A stretch of 64,000 nt of DNA. Source: Anabas testudineus (lineage: Eukaryota; Chordata; Actinopteri; Anabantiformes; Anabantidae). A program made the position numbers and the translations under genes. The notes below the pieces were generated by a model. It was not told the origin of the DNA. It saw only the letters and a list, made by a program, of their open reading frames with translations, and did not search any database. Shown here piece after piece: positions 34,901-48,845 of the stretch. The DNA is taken from positions 18,483,631-18,547,630 of the forward strand of contig NC_046623.1 in the NCBI RefSeq assembly GCF_900324465.2, in the 5' to 3' direction. Each line of letters starts with the position of its first letter. Position 1 is the first letter of the stretch.

Positions 34901-37900
34901 GCCTCCATTTAAATGAGCTTTACTGGTACAAAGTCCAGCTCACAACTTGTCAATTTAATAGAAATGAATGATGCAAATTCATAAAAAATTTAATAGGAAA
35001 TGACTCTAAATTAAGCAATAATAAGTTTTATCAGTGTAATTAAAAAATAAATAGAATAAAAATCGAAACATGACTTGAAATAGACATTTATTTTCTCACT
35101 TTTCAATAAGATGTGATAAAAATGTTTAAGAAATAAGATATTGTGAAAATTGTGTTGTTTTTTTGGAACCAACTAAAAACATGAATTATTCAAACTGAGT
35201 CAGTTTAGTTCAGTAATGTTCTTGTAAAAAGTTAATCTTATAATCTCCTTGTTTTTCTGCAGTTTACTGTTGAACTTCACCTTCTGATAATCGTTCTCCT
35301 GGTTTTTGGACAAAGGGTCCACATTGTATTGACAGTGAGTTTAACGTCAGCGCTCCGTGTTTGCTCTGGACGTCTCCTCCTGAGTTCAGCAGGTTCATCT
35401 TGTGCCGAACACAGATGTGGTTTAAGTTGTATGAGTGTTTTCTGAGTGACCACATATGCAAAACACCACAGGGTTGATAACCTCACTTTCTGTACGCGTG
35501 GATTCACTTCATGTTGTTGTTCATGTACAAGTCATGATTCAGTCTTAATTTGAGGTTTAGGAGAACGAACACTCGCCCTCTGCTGTCCCACAAATAAAAT
35601 GTATTAAATATATACAAGATGTCTGTGTGACTGTTTCACCAACGTAATCTAAACAAATGTAAACGTATTTAAATATTTCTACAAACAGAGAATTACATTA
35701 ACTGAACCTTTAACTCTAGTTTTTATCACTGTTCGTTTACACGTGCACTAATGAATTTAAAGGTGAAAGTCAAGAGCATCAGACTGTTGTAATCCAAACT
35801 GCTCTCAACTATTCCAAATATTTAAAGCCTCTCAAAGCTGCTGTTCACGTGTTGTCCCTCCATTCACAGAACGCTCAGGATCAAAGTCCACGTAGGCAAA
35901 GCAAGAACTGGATCATAGTGGATTTGGGTCAGTTTGTTTAGTTGGTGCTGGCTCATGCTGGTCTTCAGTCTGGGTCAAAGGTAATGGGAAAACAGCTGAA
36001 ACCTTACTGTCAGCTGTAAGAGATAATCCGGATATTAAAGGTACAGAGAGAAGAATAAAAGACCGAATCTAACAAAGAGGTGAACTAGTTAACAAGTTCT
36101 GACCCAGTACGGAGTTCTTGTTGTTTGGGCTGCGTTTCAGATCAGACAAACAGTGATGGAACAGAACAGAACATGCACTGAATAAATCTTTAGAACCATC
36201 TGTCCAACAGGAGAAGAAGAACAATCAACAAACAAACAAACAAACCAACTCATCATGGAATGGTTCAAGTCAAACATAGTGAGTGCACGTGACTAATAAA
36301 GTGACTGTATCTGCTTCACACATCTACACAACTCGACGTCAAACAATGAAGCATTTTAAAGAAGATTTTAACCAGATTTAAATCTTTATTTTAAAAAATG
36401 GATTAAAAGCAGAAACCAAAAAGATTTTAAGAAAACAAATTTATTTATCCACATTATAATCACTGTATGTAAATACATGTAGCCTGAAAACAAGTTTAAA
36501 AGGTGCGTAGTGCAGAACAAAGTAAAGGTAAGTATGGGTACTGTATATGGTCTGATTGTCATGCTACAGTGCTGAGTCGAGCAGCCACACCCTCCTCCTG
36601 TACTAAAAGGGACGAGGTGAGAGATAATAATTATATTAAAATCACTGTAAGAACACAAAACTAAAGCCTCAGGAAAAGAACAGGAAACAAAGGTCAACTC
36701 GTGTCATAAGGTCACAATCAGGGCAGCACATGTCTAAGAAAACTAAAACTCATCCGTCTAAAGGAAACAGATCACAGTGAAACAAACTTCCAAAGTGTGG
36801 TCTGTCCCAATGAGCTGCACCTGGGGGGTGCTCTGGTCATTAAGGTGAAGCTGCTCGTTGATTGCCGATCAGCTGGTTGAAGCCTGTTTTCATGCTGCCT
36901 TCAGGTATTTACATTTAAATGTGTGCCTTTATTAAAGATTATGTAAAGCCGGTCATCACCGTGGCATTCCTCTCTCTTTGTTGGTGAAACAGGAATTCAG
37001 GGCAGGGTGGCTCAGTCTGTGTGAGGACGAGTTTCTGTTTGTTTTTCTATCTTTACAGACTCTGAAAAGAGTGAAGTAACTTTAACTTCTTATTCCAAGT
37101 GTTGTTTCCTGATCATTGTTCTGACGTCCACAGTAGACCTGCAGCCTTTACTGTGGTCAGTGGCTTCAATTCTGTTTCACCTTTATATGAAATGTTTCCT
37201 GACAGTCACACTAAGGATGGGAGAGGTCCATTTATTCACGATCCCTATCCAAATACTCTGAAGTACAGGCGATCTTTTGGTTGCAGATCCATGCGTTGCG
37301 TGACCCCCACCTGTATCACATTAGTGAGTCAGTCGACTGAACGGTGATCACAGGTGAGACCGACGTTAATCGAGGAGGGTTTAAGAGACTCGAGAAAATG
37401 CAGGAGTAGGTGTGAAATACTTTTAAGAACAGTCCTGTAGGTTGTTTTGAGAGGCACAGATGATAATCCTGTGCTGTCGCCTTCTAACAACAGGTGAGGA
37501 ATGTCAGAGCCCATCACCTATAGAAACCTAGACGTTGTGCCATTATGGTCTTTATACAACTGAGCTCATTCTATTCTTCTCTTCTCCGGCTTGTTGTGAA
37601 GTATCTCCAGGCCCGATGGGAAGAATCATCCAATCTAGGTCAATTTGATTGAGTTTCTCTTTAACCAGAGTTTAGAAATGTTCTGCTCCTTTGTCATTAA
37701 AAGGATCTTTAATGAAATCCTCCCCCACATTTTAAAGGCCAAGCGTGTATTACGACAACAGTGAGCTAATATACAGTTGTTATGCAATCAAACAAGAAAG
37801 AAAGCACGAGAAACAGCTGTGCACATGCACTGTTCTAGTCTATGATCTAATCTACTGCATAGATTATATGATTTAGTTATTAGTTTGCTTGAAAAAGACA

Positions 37901-37980
37901 CGACATTGTTTCTTTTCAGTGATGAGGTCCATTTTCTAGTTTCCTACTCTCTACTAGGCTGAGCTCCGTGCTACATGGCA
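31991..37980. other. Gene-free stretch between histones and PLAC8-like genes
   Basis: No supported gene. It is AT-rich, with a TTC run near 32660-32694. A more GC-balanced block at about 33500-34350 has unrecognised overlapping open frames (158 codons on the minus strand, 33513-33989, and 128 on the plus strand, 34179-34565). They match no family I know and lack clear splice context, so I leave them uncalled. Confidence 0.5.
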
Positions 37981-37982
37981 TC

Positions 37983-38213
37983 TGGTGCTGATCATGACAT
38001 TGTCCCACCCTCACTGTGATGCTCTGCTGATTTAAAAACCTAATGACTGAGCCAGACCACAGGACGGGCTTGTTGGTCCGGTTTTTTTCTCACGTTGTTT
38101 TATTGTCTGCAGGTATTTGTGACCTGACGGAGAAACAACGCTGTCAGTGCAGCACCAGCAGTGAAAGCAGAACCAGCTCAGAGTCGTCATCACCACAGCA
38201 CGACAACACACAG
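37983..38213 (+). promoter_or_regulatory. Promoter and leader exon of PLAC8-like gene A
   Basis: A TTTAAAAA TATA-like box lies at 38031-38038, followed by a probable non-coding exon ending at CACACAG|GTGAGA (38213/38214). The block TGGTGCTGAT..CCCACCCTC..ATGCTCTG recurs upstream of gene B at 41833-41888, so the promoters were duplicated with the genes. Confidence 0.6.
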
Positions 38214-39291
38214 GTGAGATGAGGGTTTTCTTTGGGGTCAGCACACAGTCGTTCTGTGGTCTACATGATGTACTGTAAATCTCCTGTAATTATTTTTTTA
38301 CATTACATTTTTACAACATTTAGTTTCAAAGCAAACGACCATAAACAAACAAAATATTTTACTTCTGTGCTAAATGTGAGAGTTTAAGTTCATAGGATTG
38401 TGTTTCTTGTGTAAAGAGAGATTTCATATATAACGTCTGCAGTTGAATATGTTTCTGCATCTCGTGTCCTCGTTTTTATCGGAGCAGTCTTTCCAGAACG
38501 TAAACCCAAAAATCTGTCTGCTCAGTTACTACGGTTACCAAACCCTGACAAGAAAACCTGAGTGTAATATTAATTTTGATCACATTCTTGTTCAGAGATG
38601 AAACAAACTCTTTGTCCGATTCAAACAAAGGAGGTTGTCTTTCACTTTCCAGATTGCCATCATCTTTTGAAGTGCACATGTGTGGAATGCATCTGTGTAC
38701 ACATACCTGATTTAGGATTGTGCACGTCGGTCATAGAGCAAACAAAAGCCGTGAATGGGCCTTAATGGAATGAGCAAAGGATTCAAAAAGTCAGCCGGAT
38801 AACATTCAAGTACTTGTTAGTTTTCTTTTCCTTTTGTAGCCTTCATTCTGACACAACACGGTTTCTGATGTGATGCTCTGTGACGTGTGTCAGCGCCCTT
38901 CAAAATAAACCAAACCTAAAACAGTTTTCTAATCGTTGCTGACATGGTAAAAGCTTGGTTCGGTTTAGGCACAAAAATGATTTAATAATCACAGCATTTC
39001 ACTTTTTCTCCAGATGAACAGGGATAAAAATGTCCTAACTTCTATCTGGTATGTTGGACTTGAAGCATGAAAGGCTCACCTAGGCTTGTTCTGACAACAA
39101 GCTATCTCGTATACTCAATCACCCACAAAATTTAGATTCCTATGTGACCTGGTTAATGTTTTTATTTGAGTTTTTAACTCAGTTAATCAGAATTTTAACT
39201 GAGATTAAAAACCTGTATGGTTTTTATATGTGACATTAATAAAGACATCTGACATGAACTGTACCTCCTGGTTCCTGTTTTAGACGCCATC

Positions 39292-40537
39292 ATGTCCAAC
39301 ATGATGGTCATCACTCAGCCTCAGCCCGTGATGGTGGCCAGAGACTCCCAAGAGTGGTCGTCAGGCATATGTGACTGTTTTAATGACCTTCCTCAGTGTA
39401 AGTGTCTGTTTCAGAACTTAATTTTAGTCTCACTAGTAATAACGCTAGATGATAAAATAAACATGAACTCAAATACTTACACACTTATTAGTCAGTGATA
39501 ATTGCCCAGGTGAGGTTCTCTGGAAGCTGAGTCACAGCTAACTGGACTTGACCTACAAAAAGGAAGTCCAGTGGTCATGACTCATGTTCCAGTAAGGCCA
39601 AGGATCATAAATGATACCTTAAATTTCCTCGTATCTTTCATGGTATCTTATTAACATCACTGTGAGCCCTCTGTTTACCCGTTTACCCATTTTTTTTAAA
39701 GGTTGTCTTGCTTTTTGGTGCTTGCCCTGCTTCACCTGTATAACCGCTGAGAAATACGGAGAGTGCCTCTGTCTCCCCCTGGTGGACTTCATTGGCTTTG
39801 GAGGCTGCATCCCATCCGTCACCATGTCCATGAGGGCCTCCATGAGGCAGCGTTATGGCATCAAAGTAAGAATGCAGTTTAGTTTGTTGCTGATAAGGCT
39901 GTAGATGCAGGTTTGGACTAAGATAAAGGAGAGCGTGTACATAGAAAGGTAATGGTTTCTTGTTTCAGCTAGCTCCAAGTTCCCAGTTGGACTTCAGATC
40001 AACAGCTCAGCTCAACTTAACATTAACCAGCCTCTAAGTGTAGACAACAGCAGCATTGGTTTCATTGTAGACACACTATCTTGTGTAGTTTGTGTTATGT
40101 CTGGATGAATTAAAAGATTCAGCAGCAGAGTAAACAGACTTTACACCTATACTTTTTCCCATGTACGGTCTGGTACATGTCCTTTACCCTGGTGTATTAT
40201 CTGTACACTGCATACTACGTCCAACAGGACTACCTTCATGGTTCCTGTTTGTTAAAATAGTTAAAATGGTCCATTTATATTCATATTCAGAATGAATGCC
40301 CGATGTATCAAATTCAATAGAGTCGTGTGGGTCCCTTAATCCCCAGGATTGAAAATATAATGTAAATGCGTGTTTGAAAAATGTAAACCATTATTCACTC
40401 TGTTTTATCTGCAGGGCACCATAGGCAGTGATTGTGCATATTCCACCTTCTGTGCACCATGTGTCTGGTGTCAGATGTCCACGGAGATGAAGAGAAGAAA
40501 CATCCAGGTCGTTATGGTCGGGGCCAAACACAGATGA
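39292..40537 (+). CDS. PLAC8/cornifelin-like cysteine-rich protein A
   Basis: Small cysteine-rich protein of the PLAC8 family (fish cornifelin-homologue or ponzr type). Members are reported at the cell periphery or in developing epithelia, and their biochemical role is unsettled. Three coding exons, 39292-39397, 39702-39865 and 40415-40537, join in frame to 130 residues. The domain carries the family motifs ICDCFNDLPQCC, FWCLPCFTC, YGECLCLPL, CIPSVTMSMRASMRQRYGI and CAPCVWCQMSTEMKRR. The first coding exon starts 8 bp before the ATG, at an acceptor shared in position with gene B. Codon 16 onward of exon 3 departs slightly from the Cys-rich consensus (IGSDCAYSTFC). An AATAAA lies 14 bp after the stop and another at 40713. 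Confidence 0.93.
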
Positions 40538-41832
40538 TGTCTCTCTCCTTAATAAAATTAATAATAATAATAATAATAATAAACCTAATAAAACTATACC
40601 TGTTACTTACATTAGATATTGTAGACTGAAGTTCCATTTAAAAAAAAAAAAAAAAAAGCCAAAGGTATATACAGCACATGTGGCATTAAAGGTCAATTAA
40701 GAAATGTAATCCAATAAACCCCTCCAGAAAAAACTCACGAGAAGTTTTCATTGTTATTTTTGTATTAATTTTATTTTGATGTCAGCAATTTTAAATTCAC
40801 TCTGAAAATGTTAAAACATTTAACTGGTGGTAGTGTGGTAAATGAGGCATGTACCTATTTTTCTGTTAACACGAACACTGATTCTATTCTCTGGACTTCT
40901 TTTACTTTTGAAATATATCATTATGTAATAATAAAAAAGCTAAAAAAACAAGTGTGGTGGTTCTGTATCGGCACTCACTTATTTAAAATATTTTTTTTAA
41001 CCATAAAGAACCTTGAGTCGTTTTCACATGTAAACTTTGGACATTGTCAGGAGAATCATATGTGGACGTTGTGCTTTCTCTCAGGTAGCACACTTGGTCA
41101 GACCTGCTATGTGCATCACCTGGGAGATTCCACTCATTATCATCATTAACTCGTAGTAGGGGAATTTCTGGACAAAGTCCAGTTAACTTCCAAACTGTGA
41201 ATGTCTAGATATGTTCATGGTCCTGCCCTCTCTTTAGAGAGTTAAGGTTAGGCTTCTCTTTCCCTGCCTCTTCACATCAGATCAGATTTTAAGGTGCTTC
41301 TGATGATATGAAGTGGTTTTTCATGCCTGTATCCTCGGCCTAAACGTTACTCTCCACTGCCTGTTCAGACTGCAGAGCCTTTTCCTGTCTGGAAATACTG
41401 ACGTCAGGACTGGATTTAAGTCTTTACAGAGTCAAACTCAAAGCTCTGACTGGTTGGAAATGCTGTACGGTATAAATAGAGCTGCTGAATAATACTACAC
41501 AGAGTGTATACAGATTGATTCAGTTGTAGTTCAGGTACAGATTGGGTCATTGAGAAGATTTCAGGAAATTCAACATATTTCTGTCGCCACGCTTGTTGTG
41601 AACAGCATATGTACATTTTCTTCAGGTTTAAAGTGACAGCTAACATCCAACAGCTCTTGAAAATATTTGACATATTTGGCTGCGGTGACACTACAAATGA
41701 TTTTCAGTGACATCAAGTCAGATTGACTTATTGAGATGGGTGTTGGCGACCGCTGAATAAAGCACCAGGCGGTTTCTACTGTACAGAAGTTTGTTACAGT
41801 GAAACGTCACATATGTAGGAATGATGTAGGTT

Positions 41833-42055
41833 TGGTGCTGATTATGTCACAGCCCCACCCTCGTCACAATGCTCTGTTTGATATGAAAGAGTTTCATTAA
41901 ACAGAGGTTCAAGGAGTGGAAGGGGGACTGGTTTGTCTGGTTCTTCCAGCAGGTGTCGTGTTGACTGCAGCTTTAAAGACAGACAGTTTCTTAGTGTGGA
42001 CATTAGCTGAGACAAGACAACTGATTCAGAGCTCTCTCATCACCCAAATACAAAG
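41833..42055 (+). promoter_or_regulatory. Promoter and leader exon of PLAC8-like gene B
   Basis: Sequence at 41833-41888 is related to the gene A promoter. A probable non-coding exon ends at CAAAG|GTAAGA (42055/42056), and the next acceptor (TTTAG at 42401) opens the coding exon 8 bp before the ATG. Confidence 0.6.
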
Positions 42056-42409
42056 GTAAGACAACAGTTTTCTTTAGGATTAGAACTCAACTAAAATACA
42101 CATATTGGACTATATACATCTCTTATCTCTCGTATTGGAATTTGTACTGTAATGTGACCTGTTTGGGTTAAAACTACTTATGGTTGGGTTAACGTTGCTA
42201 TCATTCCAGTAAAAACTAAAAGATATTCTAAAGTATTATCCAAAATAAAAATAAAAAACACACAACAAGGAAAACCGTCCTCTACAGACTCAGCATTTTT
42301 CTGCAGATGGACTCATGGTTTTCACATTTACTAGAAGTCTGCTGAATGCATCCTTTGCAATAAGAAACGTGTTGGACGTCAACTCTGTGTTCGTCCTTTA
42401 GACGCCATT

Positions 42410-43365
42410 ATGTCTTCCACCATGGTGATTAGACAGCCTCAGCCCGTGATGGAGGTCCAGGGCTCGAAGGAGTGGGGATCTGAGATATGTGACTGCTGCC
42501 AAGACGTCCCAGAGTGTAAGTGTCTGTGCTTCATACTCATTTTATCTGAAAACCTTCACAGTGACTGTGACGCTTCTCCTGACTCAGCTTCTAAAATCTG
42601 ATAAGTGCAAAACACGCGTTGTTACCAGCATAAAAATACAGATGATTACAGTAGTTTTTCACCACAACAAATCGTGTTACTCATGAAGAAGCTTCATGAA
42701 CAACAATATCATTCCTAAAAAAAAACTCTGAAATCCTGACCAGTCACTGTTGAACCTGATGAAGATTAATGCCAGTAAGAATATTTCCTTAATAAAAGGA
42801 TGAGGACAGTTACAGTAAAGACATGTGATTCATTTAGTTCCTCATATCCTATAACAGCAGTGTGTGTTTCTTTTTCTCTTATTGTCTCTGGGTGCGTCTT
42901 TCCTCAGAATCACATGTGAATCTTTTTATGTTGTTAAGGTTGTTTTGCTTTCTGGTGCTTCCCCTGCTTCGCCTGTGTAACTGCCAGGAACTACGGAGAG
43001 TGTCTCTGTCTTCCCCTGCTGGAGGCTTTCAGTGGCTGCATCCCAGCCGTCACCATGTCAATGAGGGCGTCCATGAGGCAGCGTTACAGCATCGAGGTAA
43101 GGACCCACGTGTTGTAGTTCACCTCTTCACACAGCAGCGTGGTGCTGATTTGACTCTATGATCATTTCATGATTTTACAGGAAGGTTTGATAATGATTTA
43201 TTAAAACTGTCGGTCAGTAATATCAGTGTATGTTCTCTGCAGGGCACCATGTGTAAGGACTGTGTCTGTTCCACCTTCTGCACACCCTGCGTCTGGTGTC
43301 AGATGTCCAGAGAGATGAAGAGAAGAAACATCCAGATCGTTCTGGTTGGAGCCAAATACAGATGA
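42410..43365 (+). CDS. PLAC8/cornifelin-like cysteine-rich protein B
   Basis: Tandem paralogue of gene A, about 1.9 kb downstream on the same strand. Exons 42410-42515, 42939-43096 and 43243-43365 join in frame to 128 residues with the same intron phases. Motifs are ICDCCQDVPECC, FWCFPCFACVT, YGECLCLPLL, CIPAVTMSMRASMRQRYSI, CKDCVCSTFCTPCVWCQMS and a C-terminal VGAKYR. It has a fuller cysteine set than gene A (CKDC is GSDC in A) and lacks the two-residue IGFG insert of A. An AATAAA lies at 43395-43400. The gene looks intact. Function is as unclear as for its family. Confidence 0.94.
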
Positions 43366-43394
43366 CCGGTCCCCTCACTCATCATCAGCATCCC

Positions 43395-43400
43395 AATAAA
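43395..43400 (+). terminator. Poly(A) signal of PLAC8-like gene B
   Basis: AATAAA 30 bp after the stop codon, giving a very short 3'UTR, as in gene A. Confidence 0.75.
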
Positions 43401-46400
43401 ACAACCTGTTGAAGATGCTGTCAACATCATACGAAGCCGACTGAAGCCCTTTAGTGAGAAAAGGCCGACTGAAGGTTAGCTAAGAAATGAGCTAGTTAAG
43501 AAACTATGAACGTTTTGCTTTGTATTTTTTTTTTATAATTCTAAACCTTCAGATAATTATCATACTAACTATAAATCTTGTACTAACGAGTAAATGTTCA
43601 ACAAGTTAAAAAAATCTGTATAAAATTTGTTTATTTATATGTTTGCAGTCTTTGTAAATACACAGAATCGTTCCTGCTGTTTTAATATCTAGTTGCACAA
43701 AAATTAATTTCTCTGCTTTTTAGACAACATTTTTATTTTGTTATTCATCTGTAAAGAAACTCAAGTGTAGAGACTCTTAAACAGCTGCAGTAGGTTTTCA
43801 AACCAGCTGATGTCTCCGTGTTTCATCCGTCCATGAATACTTTAGAGTTCTGGTTTATACTCAGGATTTCTTTTTTTAACCAGTGGTTTTTATTTTAACA
43901 TGTTGATTTAACGAACAGCTGGAACAGCGTAGACAAAGATACCAGGTTAGTCTGCCAGGTGACACCACCTACACTAACTCTCATAGCACAGAAGACGGCT
44001 GACAGTCCCCCTGTTTATCAGGTATATAAATATATAATGTAATATTCTGTGGTGTAGTGGTAAGATGTCCAATGAATCATCACTCGAAGGAGCTCCACTC
44101 TTCACAATGACTCTTTAATTAATGTGGGATCAGAATCAGAATCAGACCTCAGACTGGACCTGTGACCTGTGACCTGTGATCGTAATAATAATTATAAGTA
44201 TTCTTGTGTTTTCAGTAATATAACACGTAGGATTCTATTTAAAATAGAGCCCTACACTGTGGTATTTGATAAGAGGAGCTGGGCTCAGACTGGACCCGGT
44301 ATTAGTTAGTACTTTTCTACTTCTCTGGATCTGACACAGTTTGCTGCATTACTGCCTCCTGCTGGTCTACGGATGTAAATGCCGATACTTTTATAAACTA
44401 GATTCAGTCAAATCAATATTTAGATGTTTTGTTTGTCACCCTTAAAAAACCTTAAATTTATAAAAACTGATATGAAGTAAATATTGTTGTTAATTTAATA
44501 AAGGCAGCAGATTTGAATTTACACAATATAAGAGAACTAAGAAGTCTCAGCTCCCTGTAGCCGTAAACATGAAGTACAACATTTGTTTTGTAGGATTGTA
44601 AATTATATGGGATGAACGATGACGCAGGTCTTATTATTACAAAGTAATAAAGATGAATCAACCAATCATACGATTGAACATATGGAATTTAACATTTACA
44701 TTAACTAGTGAGTAAAGATTTGGTACCAAATGATAAAGTACTTATTACTTCATTTACTATTTGGAAATCAAACATTCAACAGCAGCAGGTTCAATAGTGG
44801 TAAAAAAACCTGTGAGTTTCTACTTTTTACTTCAGTTTAAGTAAAGAATTTAAAGTGGTACTTCTACTTTGAGTGGAGTACCTTTTTAGACAAGTACTTG
44901 CACTTTTACTTGAGTAGTGAGTTTGTGTCCTGCTACTTCTGATGTCTGAGGGTCTGAGTGTTAAGAAAATGACTCAATACAGACCGATGAGTTTCTGAGG
45001 AGGTGGTGGAGACAAAATAAAACTGGATTCAAGTGAATATTAGACAGATTCATGGGTAGTTTGTGTATTTGTCAGTATTTGTCAGTATTTGTCTGTTTTG
45101 GTGTTTTTCTGCCCTCTGACGTTCAAAACTTGACTAATGACACATCTGTACTGTTCGTTTCAATGAGGATCAACATGGACAGATCTAACATCACTTCATG
45201 TTCCGTTCGGACTGTAAATTTAAGGATTCATCTATCACGCCATGTTTTGTCAAATTACTCCCAATAAACGTCTCTATTTGTTTAATCCGGTGTGCGTTCC
45301 AGCCGAGCAGATCACTCCCGTCTGCTGGCAAACCCGGCCCCGGTGTTCACTGTAAATTGCTCAGTGGGTTGTTTTTAATGGGATTATAATGACAGTTATG
45401 GTTTGCAAGAATTGATGTTTGTGACTTTTACGAGGTGTGATTGAAGGGGCGGGTCCAGGCGGCTCATAAAGGCCGCAGGAATGTTAATTGGTCGAGGCCA
45501 CTGCTGCCCTCTTTGTTCTGCTCTCTCATACTGGGCTTCTGTTGCGCCCGTTAAAGGCCAAAGAACTGATTTAAAATCTGTGACTTTAACCTAACCCCCC
45601 CCACACACATATGTACACAACTTATCCCACCTACACTCCCTCTGTTCGTCCCCTCCCTTTCTTTCTTCTGGCTTTTTCCTGATGAAAATTGACCCTTTGC
45701 TTCTCTCATTTCCTCCATGTTGCTTAATCAGGTGGTTGGTGCCCCCCCCCCTCCCCGCTGGGTTTGATCCAGTGTTGGGGGAGTAATTTGGTCACAGTTT
45801 TTTCTTTCTGTCTTTTCTCCTGTGGCCACACGGACGGCTGCACTTCCAGTCAGGACTGTGTGTTGAGGAGAGGGAGGTCTGAAAACCTCCGAACTACAAT
45901 GAAAAGATTGTTTTTATTGTTTCTGTGTTCAGGGCCAATGAGACTGTTGTGTCTGGTTTTATGTATATTAATAATTATATTTATTCTCTTATTTTTATTC
46001 ACCTTTTTATTTCAAGTCAAGATACAAACAGACACTTCTAGAAAACTATAGAACTGCTGCAGTTCTGTAGCCACTAGTAGGTCTGCAGACATGTTGCTCA
46101 TATTTAGCTGGTACAATTGATTTTCCCTAGTCACCATCTTAAATTAGCACATTAGCATGTTAATTATGTTAATTAGCACCAAATACAAAGCAAAACAAGT
46201 GATTGATTCAGCTGCATCTTCCAACCTGAACATCCAGTTCTTAGTGTTCTAATGAACAACATCTGGTTCCTACACCACAGCAGAACAGCCCAGACAAAAC
46301 CTTTCTGCTCAGCGGGTCTTTATGCAAGAGATACCCAAAGTTATTGTGATTCATCCTCTGAGAACCATGAATATTTGTGCAGAATGTCAGTAGCCATTGA

Positions 46401-47758
46401 GACCTGAACCAAACTGTAGGACGAGCTGATCAACACGTCACAGACTGATGCTACCAGCACATGTTCATAACAAAGTGGTGATTGAGGTTCAGTTTAATAG
46501 TCAGCAGCTCATCTGTGTCTCCTCCTGCAACAGGAAACACAGCAACACTGTGAGCCTTAATGAAACCAAAGTGAATGCTGACATGGAAATCAGGGGTCAG
46601 AAGATGGATTTGAACCTGGAGCACTGGAATCTGCCTGATTGTGCCTGTCTGTCCGGAGCTTTCCACCAAGACAGATAGACACACAGAATCTCTCCATAAT
46701 TTCCTGGGGAAGTGTTCCTTTTAAAAGACAAGGTTGGAGTTGCCGGAGGAGTCGGCTGATAACGGCTCAGGTTTAGATGAGGCGGGAGGGGGAGGCGTAG
46801 TCCGACACACGCTATCAGACGCCGAGCCTCCGAGCAAACAAACAGCTCTGACCTCTCAAAACAACTGCAGCAGGGAGCAGCTGATAGGAGGACAGATAGT
46901 TAGAGGTTGGCGATGGTGCAGCAAGTGTGTGTGTGCAGGGGAGGCAGAGAGCAGGGGGCAAAGGGGCATTCAGGGCAGGAATTATCTGATCCCTCTCTTA
47001 GTGTCCATTAAAATGAGGAGGGTGTGTGTTTATGTGTGAGTGGTAGTTCTCTCTACGCTTGGTGAGTCTTCAACAGCTGGTTACTAAACATGAATCCAGG
47101 TCTTTATTTCAGTGACACTGTTAGAAACCTCTGGTGGGAGCTGACGGTGCTGTGGAGCTGCTAAAGGATTCTGAGCGACCTTCAACGTGTTTTCTACCTT
47201 TTTATTTATTGTAGTTTCATCATGAGATGTGCAGAGTGTAGTGGAGCGTAAAGGGTGAAGCAGAGCTGTATGATAGCAGGGAGAGGGACGACTGCACAGA
47301 GCAGAGTGGTTTATTAGTTTAAGTCACAAACTGAATAACGTTTCCCTTCAGTACAAAACGCTATAGAACGACTTGAATCTGAATTTCCTCAAACTTTCCT
47401 CTTATACCTGAGGTTTTTATATTGATGTTGATCAGTGCCTGTTACCTGCTGCAGCTTTAATGACTTTAAAGTTGCACTGATGTTAAGTACTAAACTATCA
47501 CGGCTATAATTTAATCTGCAGCTCTGCATCACGGTCTGTTAGCTCAGACCCACAGGGGTGGATCTGCAGAGTCCGCCTCCCGGCTCCCATCCAGCTGTTC
47601 AGCTGCCAGAGCTGCAGACAATAAGTTGACAGATGTGTCCATAAGATTTTCAAATCAATGAAACAAAAACCACAGAGGAAGTCAGCCATTTGAAATCAGC
47701 TTTTTTAAAGTGTGTGCTCCTGGCGTAATTAAACCTTTAGACTTTGTTGATTGGCTGT

Positions 47759-47821
<63 letters not shown>

Positions 47822-48800
47822 CACATGAAGACAAATGAGAAAGGAGAGCGATGGGAGGTGTAGCAGCAGAGGAGAGTTCAGTGAGGGGGAGGGAGGGTCA
47901 ACAAATTCTTTGATTACTGAAGCTTGTCATTCAGATAGCAGAGAACCGAATCCAACGGCGACACACACAGAAACCACCTCAGTCCGATCTAATCACGACT
48001 TTATCTCTCTGCTTCGTTAACTGACTACAGCCTCGTTAGAGGATATAACGTAGGTACAGTTTTATTATTGTTGTTAACGCTCACTTTCTAAACTACAATC
48101 CTTAAATATTCATATTAAACATTTGCTTTAAAAATTTGCTCTTATGGCTTCTGAAATATGAACTTTTCTACTTTTATTTCACTATAAGTTGAATTTATTT
48201 GGATCTTATGTTTGTTGAACACAGTTTTTAATTATTTTTATGTTTTTCCTTTTTGTATTACTGGAACCCTAAATGTCAAAATAGTTTATGTAGCTGTTCA
48301 GTAGTAACAAGATAAAATACCAACAAAAGAAATAATATTTTGTCAGGTTTTGTACAAACTATATATACTATATATACGGTATAAATATTAAATAAATAGA
48401 TTAAGAGAACAACACAAAGTACAGATGTACAGGGTAGAGTACATGTGCAGACTAATGTCTAACAGTATACGCAGTATACACAGGTCCTGTAGTAGTATAA
48501 GTAGGCAGAATAAAAAATAACAATAAAATATTTTATTAATATTAAATAACACTAATGGTACAAATTCATATATTAATAGAACAAAAAGTGATACAAGTAC
48601 CTCTAAAATAGTAACATATACATATAGTATACGGTGGATACTGTACTAAAAATGTTATAGTAATACAGAATACAACAGAATACTGTACTCTACTATACTG
48701 TACTACGTTGTATTTGTTGTTGTTGCCAAACAACTAATTAAAAACATAGTGAAATAATAATGACAACGAAAACAGCAGCAATATGGTTGAATAATGAGGG
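43401..48800. other. Gene-free stretch
   Basis: No supported gene. About 44790-44935 has TACTTGAGTA-type words (ACTTTTACTTGAGTAG) and may be a fragment of the element found whole at 58.9 kb. About 45430-45560 is a GC-box-bearing block. About 46735-47010 is complex sequence with at least five GATA cores. (GT)n lies at 47762-47820. The rest is AT-rich. Confidence 0.5.
47762..47820. repeat. (GT)n microsatellite
   Basis: About 29 uninterrupted GT units, potentially Z-DNA forming. Confidence 0.97.
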
Positions 48801-48801
48801 T

Positions 48802-48845
<44 letters not shown>

